Part shown: positions 7,145 through 14,803 of the stretch, piece by piece
Numbering within the stretch: position 1 is the stretch's first letter
How the letters are laid out: every line of letters begins with the position of its first letter
Source of the DNA: a virus
Length of the DNA: 44,670 nucleotides
IMG/VR virus record: IMGVR_UViG_3300025065_000185
Location: 1-44,670 of that record
Strand: one strand, 5' to 3'
The notes under the pieces: generated by a model
Databases searched by the model: none
Seen by the model: only the letters and a program-made list of their open reading frames with translations
What the model was told of the DNA's origin: nothing
Made by a program: the position numbers and the translations under genes

Positions 7145-7687
7145 TTAGGAAATGGATAAAAGTCGCCTTTCCAGGCGGTTCAACAGTCGTTGTAGAACCT
7201 TTCCCGAGAACCTGTTTTTCGCTCTCTCGATAGCCCTCAACCACTTTTTCTTGCTTGGTGAGGGGGTAGGTACCTCGAAGGGGTCTAAATACGTTTTAAG
7301 GTCAATTCCAGGGCACGCTGTGGGTTTTAGCTGTCTGTGCAACTTTACATCCTTTGGATCAATCCCATATCTCTGTTGAAGTCTACTAACCAATCTAACC
7401 ATTGCCTTTAGTTGTTTTGTAGTGGGCTTCTGCTGTGTAAAGTCTCCAGCTAGGCAAATGCCAATAGATTTGAGATTATAGTCCTTAGTATCGCAATGCG
7501 CCCCTTTTTCCTCGTCCCATCTATATTGCCCTGCATAACCGTCTTTTTCGATAACATAGTGATATCCAACCCAATATCCTAATTTAGATCGAGGAAACCT
7601 ACGAATTCTATGCCACGAGTTTATAGCTTTCCACTGGTGGTTTTCTGTTGTAGCCCCACTATGATGGAGAATTATATATTCTTTCAC
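7145..7687 (-). CDS. N-acetylmuramoyl-L-alanine amidase (endolysin)
   Basis: 180 aa. Amidase_2/PGRP-type fold: ILHHSG at residues 6-11 (His8/His9), GYHYVI (His43), SIGICLAGDF at 74-83, and LHRQLKPTACPG with His117 and Cys125, giving the His-His-Cys zinc set. It cleaves the amide bond between muramic acid and the stem peptide to lyse the cell. The C-terminal 40 residues are very basic and may bind the cell wall or membrane. No signal peptide, so release depends on the holin. Starts with GTG, 10 nt after a TAAAAT hexamer. Confidence 0.85.
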   Translation of the reverse strand: MKEYIILHHSGATTENHQWKAINSWHRIRRFPRSKLGYWVGYHYVIEKDGYAGQYRWDEEKGAHCDTKDYNLKSIGICLAGDFTQQKPTTKQLKAMVRLVSRLQQRYGIDPKDVKLHRQLKPTACPGIDLKTYLDPFEVPTPSPSKKKWLRAIERAKNRFSGKVLQRLLNRLERRLLSIS

Positions 7688-7697
7688 TTCTTGTTCT

Positions 7698-7703
7698 ATT
7701 TTA
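7698..7703 (-). promoter_or_regulatory. Near-leaderless promoter of the endolysin gene
   Basis: Minus-strand TAAAAT preceded by TGG (an extended -10) lies 10 nt before the GTG start of the amidase, so its RNA would have a leader of only a few nucleotides. This could give the lysis genes a promoter separate from the long late transcript. Confidence 0.45.
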
Positions 7704-7708
7704 CCACA

Positions 7709-7900
7709 TTATTTAGAAATAATATTTATCACAGGAGTCACTTGATTTGCCTTCAGGATTATACCAGCATCCAGCTGGCAGTTGTGTTTCTGTAGCGTCT
7801 TGTTAATTTCAGTCTTACATTCATCTTCTCGCTTTTTCTTTTCCTTTATGAGAGTTTTTTTTGCTTCTTCGGTAGAAACATCAGCTTTAGCTTTTGACAT
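7709..7900 (-). CDS. Small coiled-coil protein next to lysis genes (63 aa)
   Basis: ATG 7900 follows a typical leader (CTTACCCCCATTGATT). Residues 8-40 are Lys/Glu-rich helix; two Cys (about 28 and 41) and a hydrophobic C-terminal patch follow. Lies between the glycosyltransferase fusion and the endolysin. Function unknown. Confidence 0.5.
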   Translation of the reverse strand: MSKAKADVSTEEAKKTLIKEKKKREDECKTEINKTLQKHNCQLDAGIILKANQVTPVINIISK

Positions 7901-7902
7901 AA

Positions 7903-9243
7903 TCAATGGGGGTAAGTCAAGTCAAGCATACCACAAGCATCGAATATCTGGGAGGCATCAATTTTTAGCCTATACCAGGGCCAGTTGTTATAGTACTCCT
8001 CACAGTTTTTTAGCCATGTGTTTATATGTTTTGGACTCATGTCACGCTTTAAGTAGCTTTGTTCAACAGCTTTCATATCCTTCGTAATCCATAGGAGTAT
8101 GGGATGGTATGGTTCAAAGTATCTGAGCCAATAGGGGAAAGCTCCCTTGGCAAAGCGGGGGTCTTTTATAATCCAGGGCTGTTCAAAGCTTTTTAAGGCT
8201 TTTCTAGCAGCTTTCTCATCCAATATCCCAGCCCTTAATATCCTGTTGTTCAATGCTCTTATATTTACACTCTCTGCAAACTCCTCATCAGCATCACCAA
8301 GATTCCAGCCTAATGTCCCGAGCTGTTTTGCGGTGATGGTTGTGTTGGAATGCCCCACTCCTAATACAACTATATTCATACAAATATCATCAAGAGTTAT
8401 CCTTTTTTCTACTCCTATGCTTGTTTGTGGACAAATTGGACGCTCTCTGATGTTCCATTTTTCGCAGAACTGTTTTTCCACTTCCTTGTCTCTAAACCTT
8501 CCCCTCTTCTCTTTGTAAATGTCGTTAGTCCCACGGTAATTTCCCAGAATTACTGATGGAGTGAAATAAGTTTTCCTACCACGCTCTTTCATTGTGAGAA
8601 AGAAGTCCATGTGTTCATATCCTATCTTCCATTGTGAATCCCAGGGTATTAGTCTGTCTTTGCGAGCTGCAAAGAAATTGAGTGCAAGATCAGTTCTTCG
8701 GTAAGGAGCATCACCCATTACTTTCCATCTTGAAGACAATGCATTAATTAGGATTCTGTCATTATCTCTCCGCAGATGTCCGCTCCAGTGCTTAGCCACC
8801 TCTCCATCTACTCTCACCGCACCACCTATTACATCAACATTCGTATCATGCTGCAAAATTTCCAATAGTTTTTCTATTTTAGTTTCCTCAGTAAAAACAA
8901 AATCATCATCACAAAGTATTACATATTCGGATTTGCTTGCCTGCACCGCTTGATTTCTGCCCTCTGCTAGTCCTACATCATAGGGAAGCTCAATCCATTT
9001 AACGTTCTTAATGTTCTTAAGATATTTAGGAGGTTTAGTCTTAGAATCGTCTGCGACAATAATCTTCGCATGTGGATAGAACCAGCGTATCGAGCGGATC
9101 AGCCTTTCCAGACATTCAAATCTCTCGAAGCTCTTAATCAGGATTTCACAATCTGGCATTTCATCACCAATCCACACACGTTTCCAGACGCGCTTTTTCT
9201 CGCCAGGATACTTTGGCTTCCAAATGTAGGACACATTATTCAA
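7903..9243 (-). CDS. Glycosyltransferase (GT2-like) fused to a sulfotransferase-like domain
   Basis: 446 aa. Residues about 30-250 form a GT-A glycosyltransferase: ILIKSFERF start, nucleotide-site IIVADDS (61-67), GLAEGRNQAV (91-100) and metal-binding DDD at 112-114, closest in style to GT2/GT12 N-acetylgalactosaminyl-type enzymes. Residues about 288-446 form a second domain that begins IVVLGVGHSNTT (a 5'-phosphosulfate-type loop, 291-302) and has KDPR at 360-363, as in PAPS-dependent sulfotransferases. Inferred product: sulfated sugar on a virion protein or host glycan. It sits between tail-fibre genes and lysis genes. Overlaps the previous gene by a few bases. Confidence 0.75.
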   Translation of the reverse strand: MNNVSYIWKPKYPGEKKRVWKRVWIGDEMPDCEILIKSFERFECLERLIRSIRWFYPHAKIIVADDSKTKPPKYLKNIKNVKWIELPYDVGLAEGRNQAVQASKSEYVILCDDDFVFTEETKIEKLLEILQHDTNVDVIGGAVRVDGEVAKHWSGHLRRDNDRILINALSSRWKVMGDAPYRRTDLALNFFAARKDRLIPWDSQWKIGYEHMDFFLTMKERGRKTYFTPSVILGNYRGTNDIYKEKRGRFRDKEVEKQFCEKWNIRERPICPQTSIGVEKRITLDDICMNIVVLGVGHSNTTITAKQLGTLGWNLGDADEEFAESVNIRALNNRILRAGILDEKAARKALKSFEQPWIIKDPRFAKGAFPYWLRYFEPYHPILLWITKDMKAVEQSYLKRDMSPKHINTWLKNCEEYYNNWPWYRLKIDASQIFDACGMLDLTYPH

Positions 9244-9481
9244 CTGTAAGAGTGATTTTGTCTATGCTTGGCATGGCTCGCTCAGCCTCTCTTATTTCCA
9301 ACTTATGAACTTTGTTTATAATAAGTTGAGCAAGTCTTCTTTTTGCGAAAACTATTTTAGTTCCAGGATTGGGAATTTCAACCCCTTCTTCATCTGTAAT
9401 AGTTTCTTGATAATCTATTCCAAAAGCATCAATCAATCTATTTGCATCGTCAGTTGATAAGTTGTAAGTAAGTTTTGGCAT
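9236..9481 (-). CDS. Hypothetical protein next to the tail fibre (81 aa)
   Basis: Start placed at ATG 9481, which follows the fibre stop by 16 nt with leader TTTTTACCTACACAAC. Helical, acidic/basic and without cysteines. May be a fibre chaperone given its position directly after the fibre gene, but no family is recognised. Confidence 0.5.
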   Translation of the reverse strand: MPKLTYNLSTDDANRLIDAFGIDYQETITDEEGVEIPNPGTKIVFAKRRLAQLIINKVHKLEIREAERAMPSIDKITLTVE

Positions 9482-9497
9482 GTTGTGTAGGTAAAAA

Positions 9498-11573
9498 TTA
9501 ATCAGACATACGGAAGTATTGTACATAAGCACCCCATTCAATAGTAGTGGCAGCCACACCAGTAACAGAAACTAGTACACTATTTCCACTAACTGTAAAC
9601 GTGGCATCCCAATTTGCGTCACTTTCTGCCGAGTGAACAGTGGTTTGCCCTTGAACCGTAGCCCCCCCTCCCCCAGTTCGATACACGGTTGCTACAAGAT
9701 TATATGAAGCTCTTTGCGAACCATCACTCTTAACTCCAATAACACGAGCCTCTATGTGATAAGTGTACTCATCTACCATCCCAAGTGAATATAAAGTAGT
9801 TTGTGTTGCATCTGTTGTCTGGACTTCATACGGCTCTGTAAAGTTGTATCCATCAGTTTTTGTACCTATGTCCAAACTAAACGATGTGTCGGGGGTAATG
9901 TTATTAACCCCAACCCTTGCGTTATTCCCATCAACAAACAGAACTTTAGTATTGTTATCAGAACCAAAGGCAATATCTCTGGCTCCCACCCCCTGAAAAG
10001 TTAAGTCTCCCGCGCTGTTAAAGAGTCTACCAATCTCAGTTGTCCCATCTGCCCCACCAATATAAAAGGAGTTATTTCCACTAATTCTAAAGTCGGCATC
10101 AGCTACATCTATGGTGTCAGGCGCAGCCGTGGAATCAAATTCTAGTCTTGCATTGTTGGGAGAATCTATACCAATCCAAGCGTCATCATCTATTTGTATA
10201 TTGCCTCCTGTGAATTTGAAATCCCCACTTCCCACCTCTCGACTATTGAAAACCATGTCTGTACCGTCATATGTTATCGAGGAATCAAATCCAGTACCGA
10301 AGTATGCTTTTTTGGCGTCCACTATATTAAGTGCCTGCGACAGAATGACATCTCCATCAGCTTCAATTTGAATTGCGTCAGTATCAGAAGCAGAACCTAT
10401 ATAGCGAGCATCTCCAATTATCAGATCGTTAAATGTGCCATTCCCTGTAGTAACAAGATTATCTGAAGCATTTGTCCAATCTATGTGTTCGTTTGCTACA
10501 AAATCCGAAAATCCATCATGGAAAGCTCCACCTGCATAAGCGATTTCTCTGTCATCACCTGCATCAGTAGTAAAGTACAACTCATTAGGAGTTGCTGTAT
10601 TAACCCATATCTGTCCATAGGCTGCTGTGTCAGCGCTCGCATCGGCCTGTTCTTTAATATACAACGGATACTCAAGAACCAATCCTGTTGCAGAAAATTC
10701 GGCACGGTCAATATTTTGGACTTGAAAAATGACGGTTCCTGCTCCATCAGCTGTATTTATCAATACATCACCCCCGGCGCTAACCCCTCCTAAATCTTCA
10801 CCCTGAAGAGTTATTACTGCTCCAGTGGTATCGCCCGAAGTGCTACCTCCTGAAAGATATATAAAATTTGTGGCATTATCAGTCTGCAACCCAATCCATG
10901 TATCACCTATAATCGCATTCCCTCCACCGCTATCATAAAGCTCAAGGTTTCCTTTTATTTTAACTTTGGGCGTACTTGTATCAACTACCAAAACATCATC
11001 ATTCACTCCATCCTGCTCAACATGTAGTGCCGTACCTGAATTGACATTTATCTTTTGAGCTCCTGTCCATGTGTTATTTGTGGAAAAATCCCAAGAAAGA
11101 GTGTCATCTGTTAGAACAATAGGTGATGTCACGGCAAGGTTTGTATCGTCAGAAATATCCACTGTGGTAGCAACAGTTAGTGCCCCTGTCCCTCCTGTAG
11201 TTTTAACAAATCCATTGGTTGTGAGTTCTGAGAAAATGTAATCACCTTTGTAGATACTGGAGTTGGTTTGGAACTCTATATCATCACCACTTTGTGTTCC
11301 TCCAATCAATACCTGCCCCCCAGCCCTGCCAGCCAAGAGCATATATTGAGAATGATCATCATCTGTTAGCCCACCAAGGGAGCCGTGATCTACTGCCGAT
11401 TGATCTAAACTCAATGTATCATCCGTTAGAACAATAGGTGAGGAGACTGCAAGATTTGTGTCATCTGAAATATCTATTTGCCCCAGTGTGATCTTCTGCC
11501 CTGTTAGGGAGAGATAATCATAGCTTGATGTATCGAGCTGTATCGGTGCATGGAACTTACGAATACTTGGCAT
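9498..11573 (-). CDS. Tail fibre / receptor-binding protein
   Basis: 691 aa, beta-rich, with Gly/Asp/Asn/Thr repeats. Two copies of an Asp-Ile-Ser-Asp-Asp-Thr-Asn-Leu-Ala-Val unit occur near residues 33 and 137, and the first is followed by GLTDDDHSQYMLLAGR, a segment often seen in phage fibres (GLxDDDHxQYLL). The middle consists of many short IxIDDDAWIGI-like strands typical of trimeric beta-helical shafts. The C-terminal about 110 residues look like a globular tip. Probably binds the host surface. Confidence 0.8.
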   Translation of the reverse strand: MPSIRKFHAPIQLDTSSYDYLSLTGQKITLGQIDISDDTNLAVSSPIVLTDDTLSLDQSAVDHGSLGGLTDDDHSQYMLLAGRAGGQVLIGGTQSGDDIEFQTNSSIYKGDYIFSELTTNGFVKTTGGTGALTVATTVDISDDTNLAVTSPIVLTDDTLSWDFSTNNTWTGAQKINVNSGTALHVEQDGVNDDVLVVDTSTPKVKIKGNLELYDSGGGNAIIGDTWIGLQTDNATNFIYLSGGSTSGDTTGAVITLQGEDLGGVSAGGDVLINTADGAGTVIFQVQNIDRAEFSATGLVLEYPLYIKEQADASADTAAYGQIWVNTATPNELYFTTDAGDDREIAYAGGAFHDGFSDFVANEHIDWTNASDNLVTTGNGTFNDLIIGDARYIGSASDTDAIQIEADGDVILSQALNIVDAKKAYFGTGFDSSITYDGTDMVFNSREVGSGDFKFTGGNIQIDDDAWIGIDSPNNARLEFDSTAAPDTIDVADADFRISGNNSFYIGGADGTTEIGRLFNSAGDLTFQGVGARDIAFGSDNNTKVLFVDGNNARVGVNNITPDTSFSLDIGTKTDGYNFTEPYEVQTTDATQTTLYSLGMVDEYTYHIEARVIGVKSDGSQRASYNLVATVYRTGGGGATVQGQTTVHSAESDANWDATFTVSGNSVLVSVTGVAATTIEWGAYVQYFRMSD

Positions 11574-11575
11574 AA

Positions 11576-12523
11576 TTAAACAAGTAAAGCGCCTTTCCAG
11601 AAATTCTGGGAAGCAGACGCACCAACAACATAAACTGCATTGGTTCCATCCTGATAATCAATTTCTACTGATTCTCCTGGCACAAGGATAGTAAAAGCAT
11701 TTGCACCAGTGTTCGTTACATTGGATTCTCCGACATAAAGATTCGCGGTGTTAGATGGGTCAGCAGTAATAGTTATTGATCTAGTTGTTCCAGTAAAAGT
11801 TGCTTCTACGGCAGTAGTTCCCACAGAGATTTTCCCTCCTCCTTCCATATCGCTGGAGAATGCTCCACTATCGTATTCTTCAACAGATACCTTAAAATTA
11901 CCTCCTGCTGTAGCCTGCACAGGCACAAAATCACCACTTCCTGCGGCTTGTGCAATAATTGCGCTCTTCATAATCTGTGCACTTCTATCTGGAGAGGCAT
12001 CATCTACAATCCTATGAATTGATGTAAGCTGATTAGCTGTGTGTAATATGGTTTGTACACGGAATGCGCTTTGTGCCCCTGATCCATTCGTATAAACAAT
12101 ACGGAAGTATCTTGCTGTTATAGGGAATTGGAATCTCCTTGTGTCAGAAGATGAAACATTCATTGTAAATGTATACACATCATCCCAGTTTGAATTATCT
12201 GTAGAAAACTGGAACGTCATGCCATCTGTTGCAGAATCAACATCCGCATATAGAGTTGTACATACAGTTGAATATCCTAGAAGATCAGTTCCAGTGCCAG
12301 TATAGACCGCACTTCCTGTTAAAGGTGTTGTTGTAGAGTTGTTACTATCCACGGCACTACCTGCGATTACTGAAGAAAGTACATCTATTTGTAAATGACC
12401 ATCTGTATCCGTTCTTATATCTTGCTGTGCGCCTGCCCCATCCTTCCCTGCTACGAGGGTTCCCTTGTCGGCGGCTGTTGAGCCGTCATCGCCGATGGAA
12501 GGATTAAGATTAGCATTAGCCAT
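11576..12523 (-). CDS. Tail/fibre-associated structural protein (315 aa)
   Basis: Begins with a segment (DDGSTAADKGTLVAGKDG, then DTDGHLQIDVLSS) common in phage tail-associated structural proteins. The rest is beta-rich with a probable carbohydrate-binding or jelly-roll domain (about 85-165) and a C-terminal beta domain. Its stop is 2 nt before the fibre start, so expression is tightly coupled. Likely baseplate or fibre-attachment protein. Confidence 0.6.
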   Translation of the reverse strand: MANANLNPSIGDDGSTAADKGTLVAGKDGAGAQQDIRTDTDGHLQIDVLSSVIAGSAVDSNNSTTTPLTGSAVYTGTGTDLLGYSTVCTTLYADVDSATDGMTFQFSTDNSNWDDVYTFTMNVSSSDTRRFQFPITARYFRIVYTNGSGAQSAFRVQTILHTANQLTSIHRIVDDASPDRSAQIMKSAIIAQAAGSGDFVPVQATAGGNFKVSVEEYDSGAFSSDMEGGGKISVGTTAVEATFTGTTRSITITADPSNTANLYVGESNVTNTGANAFTILVPGESVEIDYQDGTNAVYVVGASASQNFWKGALLV

Positions 12524-12804
12524 TATTTAGGGATGTAACCAAGTTTTTTATAGAGAACTTGATCTAGTTTTTCTTCAATTCTTTCTACAAGGTGTGCAAA
12601 ATTGGCTATATCAGCGTCTTGGTGTGCGTTTACTTCTGAGTTTAGAGTTGAGCGACCTTCTACATCTTTTATATCAGTTTTAATGTCCCTGATCTGTGCC
12701 GTTGCAAGTAGGACTGTTACTCCCCACAATGCCGAGATAATTAGCAACATTATCGTATTTGGGGTTATTTTGCCGTTTCTAGGGGTTTTAAGCGAGGTTG
12801 ACAT
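12523..12804 (-). CDS. Small membrane protein with coiled coil (93 aa)
   Basis: One hydrophobic helix (about 17-36) followed by a Leu/Glu/Asp-rich coiled coil (40-85). Topology fits a membrane-anchored spanin-like, holin-like or ejection accessory protein. Leader is ACACACCTCCTAACCA, which contains CCTCC rather than a Shine-Dalgarno site. A minus-strand TATACT (12821-12826) could supply its own short transcript. Confidence 0.55.
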   Translation of the reverse strand: MSTSLKTPRNGKITPNTIMLLIISALWGVTVLLATAQIRDIKTDIKDVEGRSTLNSEVNAHQDADIANFAHLVERIEEKLDQVLYKKLGYIPK

Positions 12805-12819
12805 TGGTTAGGAGGTGTG

Positions 12820-12826
12820 TAGTATA
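12820..12826. promoter_or_regulatory. Overlapping divergent -10 elements
   Basis: TAGTATA reads as TAGTAT on the plus strand (12820-12825; TTGACA at 12798-12803, spacer 16, then 7 nt to ATG 12833) and as TATACT on the minus strand (12821-12826), 16 nt ahead of the gene starting at 12804. It resembles the two bidirectional promoters at 40.08 and 41.79 kb, but the minus side has a C-rich leader. Confidence 0.4.
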
Positions 12827-12832
12827 GTTGAC

Positions 12833-12916
12833 ATGATGTGGTTAGTTGCTATCGGCATTGTGTTCCTATTCATGCTTATTGTTGGGGACGAGTGGGAGAA
12901 ATATCGGGAACGTTAG
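12833..12916 (+). CDS. Tiny antisense-oriented membrane protein (27 aa)
   Basis: A 27-codon plus-strand frame with a hydrophobic helix (residues 3-17) and a charged tail (DEWEKYRER). It lies in the 71-nt gap between two late minus-strand genes and overlaps the 3' end of the next one. A good -35/-10 pair ends 7 nt before its ATG, which is the main support. It may instead be chance, or make an antisense RNA. Confidence 0.35.
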   Translation: MMWLVAIGIVFLFMLIVGDEWEKYRER

Positions 12917-14801
12917 CCCTTTCGGGAACTAAAACTGCCTCACGTAGAGTTGCATCCATTTCACGGATCATATTGTTAAATATAGAGACTTGGCGCGGCG
13001 TTAATGGAATTCCTTTTCTTATTCTTCTTGTCATTGCATTTATAGTATTTAATGCAATCCCCTTTGTTTTTCCATAAAACTTCAGCAACGGAACCGCAAT
13101 AGTTGGGTTGGCCATAACTGCAGCAATTATTAGAGATGGCCTACCAGAAAAGACTCCCCCTACAACAGTCCCAGCACGGATATATGTACCAACCTTATTC
13201 CCAGAGGCGTCGGTAACATCCTCGATAGCTTTAAGTATATTCACCTGCTCATCAATATTTGGAATTTCTTTTCTCAATAGTTCCAACGCCCTTTCTTTCC
13301 CTCTGCCGGTAAGATTCGCTATCTTACTGAAGGCCGTAGATTTTAGCTCTCCTGTCCTTGGGTCAATAAATTCTCTTTCCAATCTGTTAAGCTCGTCTCG
13401 TAGTGGGCCAAACTCCGCATCCAATTTTTCTAGCCCCTTAATACCTCCTCTTGATCGAGTGTTTAATTCATTTCTCATGCCCTTTGCAATTCTATCTAAC
13501 TGCTGACTTCTAACACCCGTTTGCTCGAATCTAGCCAATTTTGTGAGCCTATCCCTTAATCTAAGGAATTGATTTGCGTTTACCGTCTCGTCCAACACAT
13601 CAAAATCATCAAGGAATCCCTTTAACTTAGAAAATTCAGACGGATCAAGTTGTGGTGTATCAAAATCTATTGGGCCTAACTTACCATCATCAGTAAATTT
13701 GAATCCTTCTTCTTGCAAGATATTCCTAAATATATCCTTGTCAACAGTCGTAACCTGCTTACTATCTCTTATTGGCTTATATTCACTGCCAAGCTCGGAA
13801 GCCTCATCTTGAACTTTTCTTATAGACCTGAAAACTTTATCTGCTAAAGAAATCCTAGTAACACCAGCCCTCTGCGCCTCTTCAAACTTTGCTGCTTTGT
13901 TAATAATAGTTCCAAGGGTCGTGGGATTCATTCCTGTAACTTCAGATATAGCAAATTTCCCTGTTCCAACTGTTGCTTTAGCAAGTCTAGTAGTAGTACC
14001 ACGCAGCACACTAAAAGCCCTTTCTATGGGGTCAACTAGTGAGGCGGCTCTCTGTGCTGCCTGGCCAGCTCTCACTGCAGTAGTACCAGCTTGTCCTAAG
14101 ACTGCAGTAGCTGACTCCAATGGTACAGCAGCTACACCTCCAGCTCTCGCCAATGCCCCAGCCTGAGCAATCCTCCCAGTCACCCTTGAAACTCCTCCTA
14201 CAATAGAAAGCAATCCTGCTAAATCAGCAGCAAATCCTACAGGATCGGTTTCGACAGTGTTCTTGATATTTTCTACACCTCCATATCTCTCGGCAAAGAA
14301 GTCTCCTACGGCAGAGGCTATTTGCTCACTAGGAAGGTCAAAAATTTGCTCTGCATTCTCAGCCCCAGCCATCCCTGCAACAGTTTCTATAGTGTTTGCA
14401 GCTCCTCCAACGGCTACATCTGCAAGCGCCCCAGCGGTTTGAAATGGATGTCTTACAGCTTCAAATAGCGCCCCAGCGAACTCTTTAGCACTTCCTGGGA
14501 TATTTCTGATGGTTCTGCCCACAAAACTTCCCGTTGGCTCCTCTGGAGGTTGTAGTTCCATAACAGAAGAAACCATTTGTGTTGTTTCTGGTACCAGCGG
14601 TTCTTCAGCCTTTATTCCAAAGTGAATATCTATCATTGATTTGGCGAAATTAGCTTCCTCTAGTGCGGACATATTAGGATTGGCAGTTCTAACATTCCTC
14701 ACCTTCTCTCTAAATCCTGCATCGCTCTTATTCATGTAATTGAATATAGAGTCATCATCTGTTGTCTCGCGAAGCCTTTGGATGTCTTGTTTAGTAAACA
14801 T
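12876..14801 (-). CDS. Putative internal virion / DNA-ejection protein (641 aa)
   Basis: Mostly helical with Ala/Gly-rich amphipathic stretches (residues about 95-260), a central charged coiled region (300-520), and a hydrophobic patch near 560-595 (GVFSGRPSLIIAAVMANPTIAVPLL). Its place after the nozzle-like gene and its membrane-active composition resemble inner-core proteins of podoviruses that enter the host envelope with the DNA. No enzymatic domain seen. Confidence 0.5.
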   Translation of the reverse strand: MFTKQDIQRLRETTDDDSIFNYMNKSDAGFREKVRNVRTANPNMSALEEANFAKSMIDIHFGIKAEEPLVPETTQMVSSVMELQPPEEPTGSFVGRTIRNIPGSAKEFAGALFEAVRHPFQTAGALADVAVGGAANTIETVAGMAGAENAEQIFDLPSEQIASAVGDFFAERYGGVENIKNTVETDPVGFAADLAGLLSIVGGVSRVTGRIAQAGALARAGGVAAVPLESATAVLGQAGTTAVRAGQAAQRAASLVDPIERAFSVLRGTTTRLAKATVGTGKFAISEVTGMNPTTLGTIINKAAKFEEAQRAGVTRISLADKVFRSIRKVQDEASELGSEYKPIRDSKQVTTVDKDIFRNILQEEGFKFTDDGKLGPIDFDTPQLDPSEFSKLKGFLDDFDVLDETVNANQFLRLRDRLTKLARFEQTGVRSQQLDRIAKGMRNELNTRSRGGIKGLEKLDAEFGPLRDELNRLEREFIDPRTGELKSTAFSKIANLTGRGKERALELLRKEIPNIDEQVNILKAIEDVTDASGNKVGTYIRAGTVVGGVFSGRPSLIIAAVMANPTIAVPLLKFYGKTKGIALNTINAMTRRIRKGIPLTPRQVSIFNNMIREMDATLREAVLVPERANVPDISPTRPQQ

Positions 14802-14803
14802 GT

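Noticed and set aside
9763-14442. Several long plus-strand frames opposite the fibre and structural genes
   Set aside because: They mirror codon patterns of the minus-strand genes, lack leaders or -10 elements at the right spacing, and have Ser/Thr/Val-rich shadow composition.
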